Part shown: positions 1 through 9,906 of the stretch, in pieces
Layout of the letters: every line of letters starts with the position of its first letter
How positions within the stretch are numbered: the stretch's first letter is position 1
Assembly (NCBI GenBank): GCA_903813345.2
Contig: CAIIXF020000004.1
Location: 25,979,985-26,043,984, forward strand
From: Owenia fusiformis
Taxonomy: Eukaryota > Annelida > Polychaeta > Sabellida > Oweniidae
Length of the DNA stretch: 64,000 bases
Reading direction: 5' to 3'
Translations under genes and position numbers: made by a program
The notes under the pieces: model-generated
What the model saw: only the letters and a program-made list of their open reading frames with translations
Told to the model about the DNA's origin: nothing
The model's database searches: none

Positions 1-1147
1 TCACCATTTCATTTGATATTCCATCTAATCCACAGGCTTTTTTATTTTTTAAATGTTTGACAGCACCTAAAATTTCATCATCATTTATGGTGTAATCAAG
101 ATCATTAAAAAAAGGTTCATTTTTTAGATTAGAGATTTTCTGTTCAATGTCATTATCTATTGTGGTTGCTGTGTTGAGCAGTGATTCGTAATAAAGTAAT
201 TGCTCGGATGAGGAGATATGATTTGTATTTGGTGCCTGACTTGTATTTGTTGACACTGATTTTAGTTGCTCAACTAATTTCCAATATTCTGAAGGGTCAT
301 TTTCACTCATAATATGTAACTGATTAATAATGTTATTTTTAACTTTTTTCTTTGACTGCTTACACTTCTTTTTAAATATTTTTTTAAGCTTGAAATAATT
401 CAGCCTCTTTTCATTATTGTTATGATCGCGGGCTAACAAATTTCCTAGTTTATTCACCTCTTTCTTCATTTGACTACATGACTTATCGAACCATGGAGTG
501 GTTCTTCTAATCAATCGTTTTTTTGACATGATTTTCCGTTTAATGAGACATTCATTTGCCGATAATCTATAAGCGTTAGTCAATAGTTCTGTTGCTTCAT
601 CGGTTTCTAATTCATTGATACTTTTTGAGTTGAATGCCTGGTTCAGATTATTCAGTAATGAATTTTTAAAGCTCTCTGTATTCTGTTTATACCACTTATA
701 TGTGCAAGGTAATTCTTTATGTATGACCTCTGTGTCATAATTGCAATGAGTAGTGCACAGAGTATTAAGCGATACTTTGATACTTAGGGATATTAGACAG
801 TGGTTTGATATAGTCCCCATGAAATCATGAACTCTGAAATATCTAATTTTGTTCACTAAATCCTGCTGCACTAAAGCATAGTCAACTAAGCTACTACCAT
901 TCCACTGATGGCAAGTTAATGCCCCAGTAAGGTCGCCAAAAATTCTGCCATTAAGTATCCTGAGTTGGGTGCTTTTGCATAAGTTTAATAATTCTTTCCC
1001 AAAAGTGTTTACATGCTTATCTTGACTCAAACGTCTGATAATATTATCATTGTCGAGAAAATAGTTGTAATGACATGGTACATAGTTATCATCTTCATCC
1101 AAAATAAAATCTAGTTCCTCCCCTGTATGTGAATTTAGATCTCCCAA
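1..1147 (-). mobile_element. LINE (non-LTR retrotransposon) fragment: end of endonuclease, linker, start of reverse transcriptase
   Basis: Read on the minus strand this is one uninterrupted open frame running off the window start. It opens with LGDLNSHTGEE, the GDxN block of an APE-type endonuclease. It continues through SSLVDYALV and ends the endonuclease with TISNHCLISL, which matches the SDH block with Asp replaced by Asn. A Lys-rich linker follows, then KKACGLDGISNEMV, the entry block of LINE reverse transcriptases. The endonuclease N-terminus is on the far side of a 5-kb insertion (6169-6636), and the frame continues exactly if the insertion and one duplicated AAT are removed. The RT fingers, palm and YxDD lie outside the window. 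No stop codon was seen in the part present, so the copy was probably recently intact apart from the insertion. Clade not determined; CR1/Jockey-like or RTE-like are possible. Confidence 0.9.
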
Positions 1148-1150
1148 AAT
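1148..1150. repeat. 3-bp target site duplication (left), AAT
   Basis: AAT directly precedes the left end of the 5-kb inverted-repeat element. The same AAT follows its right end at 6169-6171. Removing the element and one AAT restores the LINE reading frame (VII-LGD), which supports these exact boundaries. Confidence 0.8.
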
Positions 1151-2020
1151 TAGTGTGCGCCAAAACTCCAGAAAATCCCATTAACTGATGTTGAGGTAGG
1201 TTACTATGATTTGACCCATAGTCATTATAGATTGGTTCATTGACTATTCATTTTTACTTGTCTGCACTTAAAAAAGTGACACGAAAGGGCTAAACGGCTT
1301 GCACCAAGGTGCAACCGTCAAAAAGATGAGTTTGACAAAAATCTTTTTTTTTCAAATAATAGCAGCGAGTATATGAAATAGGAGGCACATTTGATATTGA
1401 TATGTATGATAGTCCATTTGGGGGTGGTCATTTTTATTGAAAACAATAATATTGAAGAATTATACATTTCTGACCTTAAAATGCCATTTTAATGCGAAAG
1501 TCAGGGTTGCTATTAATTATATTCCTATTTTACCTATTCAATGTTTTCTACATATTACACTTACCATTATATTCATTTTTGGCAAAGTAAATAATAATGG
1601 GGCTCACACAAGGATCCACTTTATTTACAACTTTTTCATATTTAGTGATGTTTTGAAAAATCACTACGTTTAACAGAAAATTATTTGTTATAAAATGTTA
1701 AACAAAATAATGATTATGTGTTTGTTTCATTGTATCAACTGAAAAATCACAATTCATTGCTCTTGATCTTAGAGCGGCAGAGCATATACCAGTATGACCA
1801 ATCTTCAATACAGTTGATCCTTGTGTGATCCCTACTATTATTTACTTTGCCAAAAACTAATATAATGGTTATTCAGATATGTGAAAATCATTTGAAAGTC
1901 AAAATGAGAATAATATAATTAACTTTTGAATAAAAAAGCATTATAAAGTCAGAAGTACCAAATTTGTACCATAATTGTTTTTAAGAGAATAACCATACCC
2001 TAATGGACTATATCTACATA
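1151..2020 (+). repeat. Left long terminal inverted repeat of the 5-kb element
   Basis: Pairs with the right arm. Shared blocks include GTGACACGAAAGGGCTAAAC near 1277-1297 against its inverse near 6015-6035, and CAATTCATTGCTCTTG near 1750 against its inverse near 5555. The short open frame at 1437-1673 lies inside this repeat and has no protein-like features. Confidence 0.75.
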
Positions 2021-2379
2021 TCAATAACTAAATTTTGCGAAATTTGCTTTAAATTTGCGTTTTTGAAAACGCACCTGCTGATACTTATTCAATTTAGAAC
2101 CACAACATAAAGTAACTCTTTCATGAAAAACTTCGTCAGCTTGACAGAAGATTACTGAGTGCAGTCATTAATATGACCTCATATTTGGATAACCTCTCTT
2201 CTGTTATAATTTTACTTGAAATTGGCAAATTTTATTAAAACAAAAATGATCGACTATTACTTTCGAAATGTCAATTGAAAAGATATATTGCTCTAACCGA
2301 ATTGTAGTAAAAAATTGATTTGACATATTTATCTAAACAAAACAATATCGGTCCACGTTTTCTTTTTAATGGAATTGTA

Positions 2380-2464
2380 GCGTGGCTGCTAGTTCAGGCG
2401 GTAGAGCATCAGAATCTAGACTAGAAGGTACTAGGTTTGGTTCCCACACAGAGCATTACCACGC
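2380..2464 (+). repeat. tRNA-derived sequence (SINE head or tRNA pseudogene)
   Basis: GCGTGG at the start can pair with CCACGC at the end as an acceptor stem. Between them are an A-box-like TAGTTCAGGCGGTAGAGC and a B-box-like GGTTTGGTTCCCA at plausible spacing. The anticodon arm is poor and no CCA end is encoded, so a functional tRNA is unlikely. A further ~70 bp of non-tRNA sequence (CCTCGGGTCC and neighbours) may be the SINE body. It lies inside the 5-kb inverted-repeat element. Confidence 0.5.
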
Positions 2465-2595
2465 AACTCCTCGAAGGAACCCTCGGGTCCTTACAGAGTG
2501 CCATATTTGCTTATTAAAGTAAATAGACGATTTTGCCACCCTCCCGCCATATTCTTGTGTATCTTTAATAATACTAGCAAGCTACTGTTCGAGTC

Positions 2596-3735
2596 GGTCA
2601 CAGCAGCCCCACATGGCCTTAAAAATAATTCCAAATACCTGGTTATTGACTTTTAACCTTTTCTGATGCATGAGATGAACTAGCCCAAAGGCCTTAAAAG
2701 GCTTAATACCTAGATATTGACTTTTGACCTTGAATTAACATGACCCATCAATAATGACTTTGACACCAAGTCGCCTAGTAATGGGTCACCAAGCGTCACA
2801 GCATCCCCCGAGTGAAACACCAATACCTAGATATTGACCTTGACCTTGAGATGATCTCAAATTGAACCATTAAATGATGACTGACCTCATATCACCTTAT
2901 CACGAGTCGCCAAGGGCCACATCACGACAGCAGCCCCTGTGGCCTTAAAACGCCAAACACTAAGATATTGAAATTTGACCTTAGATTGACCTTGACCTCA
3001 GGTCACGTTTCAATGGAGTCAAGTGCAGCAGCCGCCCCAAAACTCCAAATATTTAGATATTGATCTCTGACCTTGACCTATAACAATGACACTGATCTCA
3101 GGTCACTTTATCATTGGTGATCAAATGTCACAGTGTAGCCTTAAACGAGCCAACTACCTAGATATTGACCTTTGACCTCATTATAATTTTGAACCATAGA
3201 TATTGCCTTTGACCTAATGTCACCTTAACATGAGTTGCCAAGGGTTATATTAGCCCCCAGGGCCTCAAAATACCAGAGATTTTGACCTTGTAGGAATGAC
3301 CTTGACCTCAGAACACATTAATGGGTCCTCACATGAAGCAGCATCCCCGAAATGCCAAATATTCAGATATTGACCTCTGACCTTGAGATGACCTTGACCC
3401 ATACACAGTGACATTAACCGTAGGTCACTTTATCTTTGGTGATCAAATGTTACTGAAGACCCACAGACGCTAACTACCTATGACCTAGATATTGACCTTT
3501 GACCTTGAAATTACCTTGAAATCACCTTATCATTGGTCGCCAAAGGTCACAATTGTTCTCACGTCAACTTGTTAGATATTGACATTTGACCTTGAAATTT
3601 CCTTGATCCATTCAGACCTTGACTTCAGGTCACCTAATCATTGGTTGTGGAGGGTCAAATCAACGGCCAGGTGTCTTAAAAAGCCAACTACCAAAATATT
3701 GACATTTTACCTTGAAATAACCTTGACTTTTGTAG
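2596..3735 (+). repeat. Degenerate tandem satellite rich in TGACCTTGACC
   Basis: About nine diverged copies of a roughly 90-135 bp unit. Each carries TAGATATTGACC, one or two TGACCTTGA words, AGGTCACCTTATCATTGG and a CAGCAGCCCC/GGCCTTAAAA block. Words similar to TAGATATTG occur near 2712, 2829, 2963, 3054, 3160, 3366, 3488, 3575 and 3695. I count about ten TGACCTTGA words by eye. Related arrays occur near 38090-38500 and, inverted, near 41130-41560. The 60-residue open frame at 3579-3761 is a by-product of the repeat. Confidence 0.85.
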
Positions 3736-4367
3736 AATACACTTTTTATGAACAAAAATGAAACATTCAAAGTTGAAAACTGACCGTTTGAAAATAAAAT
3801 TGCTGCTTATGTTTCAAAACGAAGGTATCTGTATTGTAAAAGTAATGTTCAAATTGAATGAACTCAAAGAAATATACTTCAATCATTTAATTTTCTATCA
3901 GACTAAGTAAAATTGTAACTGTTCTAAACGTAAATGTTGCAATGAAAGCCCACACATATATTGTTGCATATCAGTCTAGTGCAGCTGCTACAGGTATCAC
4001 TCTGACAAACATCGGTGAACAAATCAAACTTGATGTGATGCAAATCGGTATCTTTTAATTTGGCGTCCAAGCAGAATGTTGGACAAAATGGCTGTTAGAT
4101 AAACCATCAATAATTGAATTGTCAAAAGTTGTATTTATAAAATAAATTCCTGCCTCATCACTGTTACACCCATTACTACAAGATGTTGTCTCGACTAGAT
4201 CACTGTCTGCAAGCTAAAAAAAGTATCAAAATCACTTCCTGCTTTATCACAATGAACTTTTGTTACAAATAATTTCAGTAAAATGCAAATAGAAGGCCAA
4301 TTTGATATTAATATGGAAAGATAGTCCACTTTGGTGTGGTTATTTTACTGCAACAACTAAAAATATA

Positions 4368-5343
4368 CAGGGTGACCCAAAAAAATGCAACCCTCCATTT
4401 CTTCAATATTTTTCTTAAATGGAGATAAATTGCTCTGAAATTTGGCACACAAGGACTTCATTCAATGTGGGATCCTCTGGCAAAGTTTTAATAATCATAG
4501 TCTTATATTGATAGAGTTATGGTTGTTTCAAAATATGCTCCAGACATCGTCAATTTCGCTGAAAACAAACTTGCAATGTTCAAGGAAAACTGTTCATAAC
4601 ACGGATGCATTCTTCCCCATGGGTATGGCTCAAATCTTTGCAGCCATTGCTTGTTGGAGTTCTGCAATTGCTGTAGGGTTATTTTCATACACATTGTCCT
4701 TTAAATAACCCCATATATAGAAGTCAGGGGCATAGAGATCAAGACTGTGGGATGACCATGGGTTCTCCATCCTAGGAGAGATAATCTTCTCATAGAAATG
4801 ACTAGTGAGCCAGGCTATGCTATCATTAGAAGTGTGAGGAATAGCTCCATCCTTCTAGAACCACTGTTCTTGTCTATTGAAGCCTGTATGTCATTTTAGA
4901 ACTGTCTAGAACTTCCTGGGAAGGCCAATATTGCGCTGTGTGTTAACAGTAACAGTGTTGCCATTATCAACCTCAAACCAAAAAGGGCTGAGGATTTCAT
5001 GTTTGGAAATTGGCAGTCCAAGCTGTGCATTTAACAGAATGAAGGGGCCTTTGAAGCACTACATCTGGAATTTGTGATCCCAGAACACATTATTTCTTGA
5101 GTTTACATGTTCAGAAAGAAGTGAGTGTGATTCATCCGAAAACCTAACATTGGAAATGGACGACATTTGGAGCATATTTTGGAATGACCATAACTCTATC
5201 TATATATGACTATGATTATTGAAACTTTACAAGAGGATCCCACATTGAATGAAGTCCTTGTGTGCCGAATTTCAGAGCAATTAACCTCCATTTAAGAAAA
5301 ATATTGAAGAAATGGAGGGTTGCATTTTTTGGGGGTCACCCTG
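4368..5343 (-). mobile_element. Tc1/mariner-type element with decayed transposase
   Basis: The termini CAGGGTGACCC and GGGTCACCCTG are flanked by TA on both sides (4366-4367 and 5344-5345). The inverted repeats extend about 185 bp. On the minus strand near 4740-4620 a C-terminal transposase segment is readable: LDLYAPDFYIWGYLKDNVYE, then a run ending QQAMAAKI and a stop. The PDFYIWG block corresponds to the region of the third catalytic acidic residue in mariner/IS630-like DDE transposases. Upstream the frame is broken and shortened, so the copy is inactive. The element sits inside the right arm of the 5-kb element. Its predicted length is shorter than an intact 1.3-kb mariner. Confidence 0.85.
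4503..4745 (-). pseudogene. Mariner-like transposase C-terminal fragment
   Basis: The frame from about 4740 reads HSLDLYAPDFYIWGYLKD on into NPTAIAELQQAMAAKI followed by a stop. The PDF(Y/F)(I/L)WGY(L/V)K signature is typical of the catalytic C-terminal part of mariner/IS630-like transposases. The N-terminal helix-turn-helix and first two catalytic residues were not found intact. The 63-residue frame annotated from 4694 is the same strand in another reading frame. Confidence 0.7.
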
Positions 5344-6168
5344 TATATGTACATGTATAATGTCTCGTATAATGCCTTTTTATTCAAAAGTCAATCATTG
5401 TATTCCTATTTAACCTATTAAAGGATTTTTATATATCTGAATAATCGTTATATTCATTTTTTGGCAAAGTAAATAATCATAGGGTTCACACAAGGATCAA
5501 CTTTATTGAAGCCTTTTTGTACTGGTATATGCCCTGCAGCTCTAAGAGCAAGAGCAATGAATTGCGATTTTTAGTTGAAACAATGAAACAAACACAATAC
5601 CATCATTTTATTTAATATTTAACAAATAAAATTGTGTTAAACTTAGTATTTTTTTAAATCATCACTAAATATGAAAAAGTTGTAAATGAAGTGGATCCTT
5701 GTGTGACCCCTATAATTATTTACTTTGCCAAAAACTAACATAATGGTAATCTAAACATTTAGAAAACATTGAATAAGTAAAATAGGAATATTATCATTAG
5801 CAACAGTGACTTTTGAATTAAAATGGCATTTCAAGGTCAGCAATATATAATTCTTCACCACTATTTTTTTAAATAAAAATGACCACACCCAAATATACTA
5901 TCATACATATCAATATCAAATATGCCTCTTATTTCATATACTCACTGCTATTATTTGAAAAACATGATTTTTTCCGAACTCATATTTTTGACGGTTGCAC
6001 CTTGGGGCAAGCCGTTTAGCCCTTTCGTGTCACCTTTTTAACTGCAGACAAGTGAAAATGAAAAGTCAATGAAATAATCTATAATGACTATGGGCCACTT
6101 CTTAGTAATCTACCTCAACATCGGTTTAGACTAACTAAGCCACTTTGGAAGCGATTTGGCGCATACTA

Positions 6169-6171
6169 AAT
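6169..6171. repeat. 3-bp target site duplication (right), AAT
   Basis: Matches 1148-1150 and directly follows the right terminus GGCGCATACTA of the 5-kb element. Confidence 0.8.
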
Positions 6172-6636
6172 GATGACATTTCCCAACTCAGAATATTTGA
6201 TAATGTTCTTTTCTAGTTCAGCAAACCTGATAATATCTGTTCTTTGTGTTACTGATGAATCGATTGGTGTTATATAGGTAACACATAAATACAAATCATT
6301 TTCAAAACCAAAAAAGTCTCTTTTTAGTTGTAACCAAAGCGTGTCCCTGGTCTCTGAATAGTGAGGTATTACTCCTTTGCATAGGCCATTCTTCACATAT
6401 ATAATAACACCTCCTGAATTTCTTTTTGCCTTTTTAGTTTTTGGTCTATGAACTGGGTAAGAAATAAATCCATCTATTTCGAAATTACTATTTTTATCAG
6501 TGTGGGTTTCAGACAACCCAATAATGTCTAAGTTGTTAATATAATTTAAAAAAGATGGATCATTTAGCTTGTTACCAATATTTTTGCTAATAATACCTTC
6601 AATATTCAGATGACCAATTTTAATGTCATGCTTCAT
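6169..6636 (-). mobile_element. LINE endonuclease N-terminal half (same element as 1-1147)
   Basis: From the likely start MKHDIKIGHLNIEG (ATG at 6636) the minus frame has the APE endonuclease order: HLNIEG, NLDIIGLSETH (catalytic Glu), SGGVIIYVKNGL, then SELGNVII at the break. The next residues, LGDLNS, are at 1147. The upstream in-frame leader from 6669 uses a non-ATG codon and is probably 5' UTR. No upstream ORF1 was identified beyond 6669, so the element is 5' truncated or a single-ORF type. Confidence 0.9.
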
Positions 6637-6942
6637 TTCTAAGTTGTTAAGCAATAAGAAATGAATCAAATATAATAAATGATCACTGAAGTAAATCGAG
6701 AAAGGACTGTAGTACTTTTTGTTATATATTTGAATGATCTTGATTGGACATCAGGTTGCAGAGAAATCGTATTTTTACTGAGTGGATTATTGAATTTCAT
6801 AGATCTAGAGGCCCTTCAGGAGTGGAAAACCTTAAATTATCAGAGATTAATGTTTCCAAACTGTTTTGAAACAAACTAACGTCTTGTTTTCAACCTACAC
6901 CTTGCTCCTTTCTGTCGTATTTAATAAAACAAAAATAGTATA

Positions 6943-7016
6943 TCACGGAGGGATACGAACCACTCACCTGGGACTTGGTTATTCACTAGCGCCATAGGCG
7001 TTCTACTATTCTGGAT
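6943..7016 (-). repeat. tRNA-like segment in composite repeat copy 1 (minus)
   Basis: On the minus strand an A-box-like TGGCGCTAGTGAATAACC is followed after about 20 nt by a B-box-like GGTTCGTATCCCTCC. The same segment lies at 45991-46063. It is absent from the third copy, which ends within the adjoining CGTCAGTTGTATCCAG. Confidence 0.45.
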
Positions 7017-7112
7017 ACAACTGACGAGTCGTATTTAAGTGGAGACAAAAGTGAGGATCGTTTTAAATGGGCGCTCGGTATATATATATTATTCTTTTGT
7101 TCTTTTCTATCG

Positions 7113-7186
7113 ATAGCTCGTTGGCCTCATGGTTAGCGTGCCTGGCTTCCATTGTCTAGGTTAGTTGATCGAGACCCGTTCATGTC
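7113..7186 (+). repeat. tRNA-like segment in composite repeat copy 1 (plus)
   Basis: TTGGCCTCATGGTTAGCGTG resembles a tRNA A box, and GATCGAGACCC resembles a B box about 35 nt later. The same segment recurs at 46160-46226 (+) and 34868-34942 (-), making it the best conserved part of the family. Confidence 0.45.
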
Positions 7187-8183
7187 GAACTTTTTGATTT
7201 GCTTGTTGTCAAGATATAATAAGTAGGGCAAAATCCAGAAAAAGTAGATCAAAAATACTCCAATGGAGTATAAAATTGTCACCAGGATTCCGGAATGAGA
7301 CGAATGTTAACTCGTGAAATCTCGGTAGATAAAGTAGGTCAGAAAATCCGGATTAATCCGAACAAGGTTCGGGAATTTCCGTCATAAGAAGTAGGTCAAA
7401 AATACTCCAATGGAGTATAAAATTGTCACCAGGATTCCGAAATACGACGAATCGAATCGGCAAACTTCGGTACAATAATGAAGTGCATAAAAATCGTGAA
7501 ACAGGTGTCAGGGGCTTCCCCTCATCTTTCCATAAATGGTTCTAAAAGCCTTATATAGATCTATCACATGACATTCAAAATGACGTTCCTATATGCTTCT
7601 ATGGGCCTTATATGGATCTTTCGAACACGTGACCAAATCAAAATCAAAATCAAAATTTTACCTTGACCATTGGATGGGATTTCATAGAAAATATCAAAGA
7701 AAACATATTCTCGTGATCCTTAAATCACTTAAATTCGATCATTTTATCTTCACCCCTTGATGGAATTTTATGAAAGAAGTTATGAAAACACATCATCATG
7801 TAAGGGTTTTCACCTAAATTAGCTCGTTTTATCTTGACCCTTCAATTGAATTTCATTGAAAAATGTTTCATGAAAAATATCATCATGTTATGATTTGTAT
7901 TTAAATAAGACCGTTTCATTTAAATACTTGCTGGATAATATTTCATAAAAAAATGCACTTTAAAAATATTTCAGGATTTGCCTTAATTTATTAATGTAAT
8001 GTAAGTATTAGATTGACTCTCAAATAGGGTTCTATTTTAACTTTTTTATTGAAATTAATACTAGGCAGGACTCACTCTCTAAATAGCTAATAAAAATTCA
8101 ACCCTTGGATGTGATTTCGTTGAAAAAAAAATATGACAAGTCCAGAATCAAATGATTTGTCCAGAACCTCTTAAGATCCTGTT

Positions 8184-8502
8184 GGTAGTGTTGAGGTTAG
8201 AGTTAGGGGTTAGGGTTAGGCTCTGGCTTAGGGTTAGGCTATAGTTAGGGTTAGGGGTAATGTTGGGGTAAGGGGTTAGGATTAGGGGTTAGACTCTGGC
8301 TTAGGGTTAGGCTGTAGTTAGGGTTAGGAATAGTGTTGGGGTTAGGGTTAGGGGTTAGGGTTAGGCTCTGGCTTAGGGTTAGGTTTAGGCTATAGTTAGG
8401 GTTAGGGGTAGTGTTGGGGTTCAGGTTAAGGGTTAGAGTTAGGCTCTGGCTTAGGGTTAGGCTATAGTTAGGGTTAGAGATATTGTTGGGGTTAGGGTTA
8501 GG
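8184..8502 (+). repeat. TTAGGG-type minisatellite (interstitial telomere-like)
   Basis: About four copies of a ~75-bp unit built from GGGTTAGG words plus GGCTCTGGCTTAGGG and GGCTATAGTTAGGG. The CTCTGGCTTAGG word recurs near 8221, 8293, 8365 and 8443. It begins immediately after the 3' end of composite repeat copy 1. Confidence 0.85.
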
Positions 8503-9702
8503 TCATGGCCAATGATTTAGCCTTCTAGAGCAAAATTTGTGAAAATTCCAATAAAAATCATGGAAACAGTGGAGAAATATGACCAAAGTAACAAAAAGTT
8601 GACTCCTGGTTGGAGCCTATGACGGATGTGTTGGGAGATGTCTAGTTTGAGCTGGGGAGGTATTACAGAGCTGATTGAGCTATATCTGGACAGCACATTC
8701 TGCCTAGAATCAATTTTTGTGATTTAGAAAAATAATCAATAAATTTCTCTAATTTATGCACATATTTGAATAACACGGGGTAAATTTTTGCGAAAAAATG
8801 CTTATTCAGCACTTTTTTGGGAAAAGCATGGACCATAGTGACATGAAACTTTGTCAAACGCATTGAGAGAGATGAAATTAATGAAAGTCCCAATAAAAAC
8901 TGGAAATGGTTGAGAAATATGACCAAATTAAAAAAAGTGGTACTCCAGAATGGGCGATAATAGGGTTAACCCAACTAATTGTTATAACATGCGTATTCCC
9001 ATACAAACGATCTGTCTTCAAGAGAAAACTAAGATTTGTGGACATGTTTTGCTATCATTGCATCATACCCCAGAATGTCCTCTGTCAGTCAAAAAAGTTT
9101 GAATCAAAACTCCCCACGAAAATCAAAAGATCTCACCTGTAGAAAATGTCAAAAAATGTCATTCTGATTTTGACAGATGGAGGCAGGTCAAAAAGGTCAA
9201 ATTTTTTAAAGAAAATGCACCTTAATCACATCAAATCATGTCTCAGAGTTGGTCCACACATACACTTTTTCATTCATGTACTTACCAAAATCCAACCACT
9301 GGTGATGCTAATGTAATTACAATAATTGGACTATATTTTTGTTTTTATAATGCCATCTATTCGTCTTCCCACTGGGCGGAAGGATCTAATGGTTGTGTGT
9401 CTCCTTAGCCAATCAACAATAAACATGATAGGGGTGTGAATAAGCCCTTGGAGTGATGAGGTAATGCAGTGCTCTAACATATGCACCTGTTTAAATCCTC
9501 AGAAAATAGCCAAAATCCAACATATGACTGTCCGAAATCGTTTGCGATACTTTCCCTCCTCCTTTGCTTTATATGATTCATTAAGATAATGTGAGCCGTG
9601 CAATCAATTAATGATATATATATATACCTTGGGTGCACAAAACCTAGAGAAAAAAGTGATTTGAACCATAGTTATGTAGTGTTAAAATTGTAGAAAACTT
9701 AC
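8503..9702. other. No gene recognised; lies where downstream astacin exons would be sought
   Basis: Several short frames exist on both strands (for example 8663-8926 minus and 8906-9142 plus) but none has domain features. GAAATATGACCAAA recurs near 8574 and 8915, so part is an internal duplication. I looked on the minus strand for an exon continuing the astacin domain and found none. Confidence 0.5.
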
Positions 9703-9906
9703 ATCTCTGGAGTAATGCATAACAGAGCTAAAGTCATATTCGATGCCGTACATGATTAAAGCCAACCAAGTCTGCTTATTGTAGTTGAAAAATTTGGTGG
9801 TGTCAATATTAGGTTGATTGACAGTGAGATAGGCGTCTCTGTCAGGGCGTGACTGCTCGTGATAATAGCCAAAAGAGTGGCCTATTTCATGTACTATGGT
9901 ACCTAT
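9703..9906 (-). CDS. Astacin-like metalloprotease, exon 4 (zinc-binding active site)
   Basis: Exactly 68 codons between an acceptor ending in CTTGCAG and a donor starting GTAAGT, phase 0 at both ends. It reads IGTIVHEIGHSFGYYHEQSR and then PDRDAY. This contains the astacin zinc signature HExxHxxGxxH with the invariant HEQSRPDRD, and near the end SSVMHYSRD, the Met-turn with the Tyr that acts as a further zinc ligand. All catalytic residues of the family are present. A downstream exon encoding the end of the domain (usually with GLS..D) should follow but was not found between here and the repeats at 8.5 kb. The gene therefore continues beyond the window, has diverged 3' exons, or is truncated by insertions. 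Confidence 0.93.

Larger units (their letters stand above)
1151..6168. mobile_element. 5.0-kb DNA element with very long terminal inverted repeats, inserted in a LINE
   Basis: The left end TAGTGTGCGCCAAA is the inverted counterpart of the right end TTTGGCGCATACTA. The similarity continues for about 800-870 bp (1151-~2020 against ~4300-6168, the right arm being interrupted by a mariner). Each arm is itself roughly palindromic: a block near 1393-1430 recurs inverted near 1975-2030, and a block near 1580-1620 (ACACAAGGATCC) recurs inverted near 1825-1860. The target duplication is AAT. The interior holds a tRNA-like segment, a degenerate TGACCT-rich satellite and about 0.5 kb with nothing recognisable. 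No transposase frame was seen, so the element is non-autonomous and its superfamily is not determined. Confidence 0.8.
6790..8183 (+). repeat. Composite repeat family, copy 1
   Basis: Matches 45853-46616 plus 53028-53672 on the same strand, and most of 31243-36246 on the opposite strand. Landmarks in order: GAATTTCATAGAT and GAGGCCCTTCAGGAGTGG; a minus-strand tRNA-like segment; a plus-strand tRNA-like segment; two copies of AATACTCCAATGGAGTATAA, each followed by TTGTCACCAGGATTCCG; AGGTGTCAGGGGCTTCCCC; and the 3' end CAGAACCTCTTAAGATCCTG. No protein frame is conserved. This copy contains no later insertion. Confidence 0.85.

Noticed and set aside
2380-2464. Functional tRNA gene
   Set aside because: Acceptor stem and A/B boxes are plausible but the anticodon arm is poor and it sits within a transposon; treated as SINE-like.
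8663-9142. Two opposing frames between the TTAGGG array and the astacin exon as missing astacin exons
   Set aside because: Neither contains the expected astacin C-terminal residues, and one is on the wrong strand.
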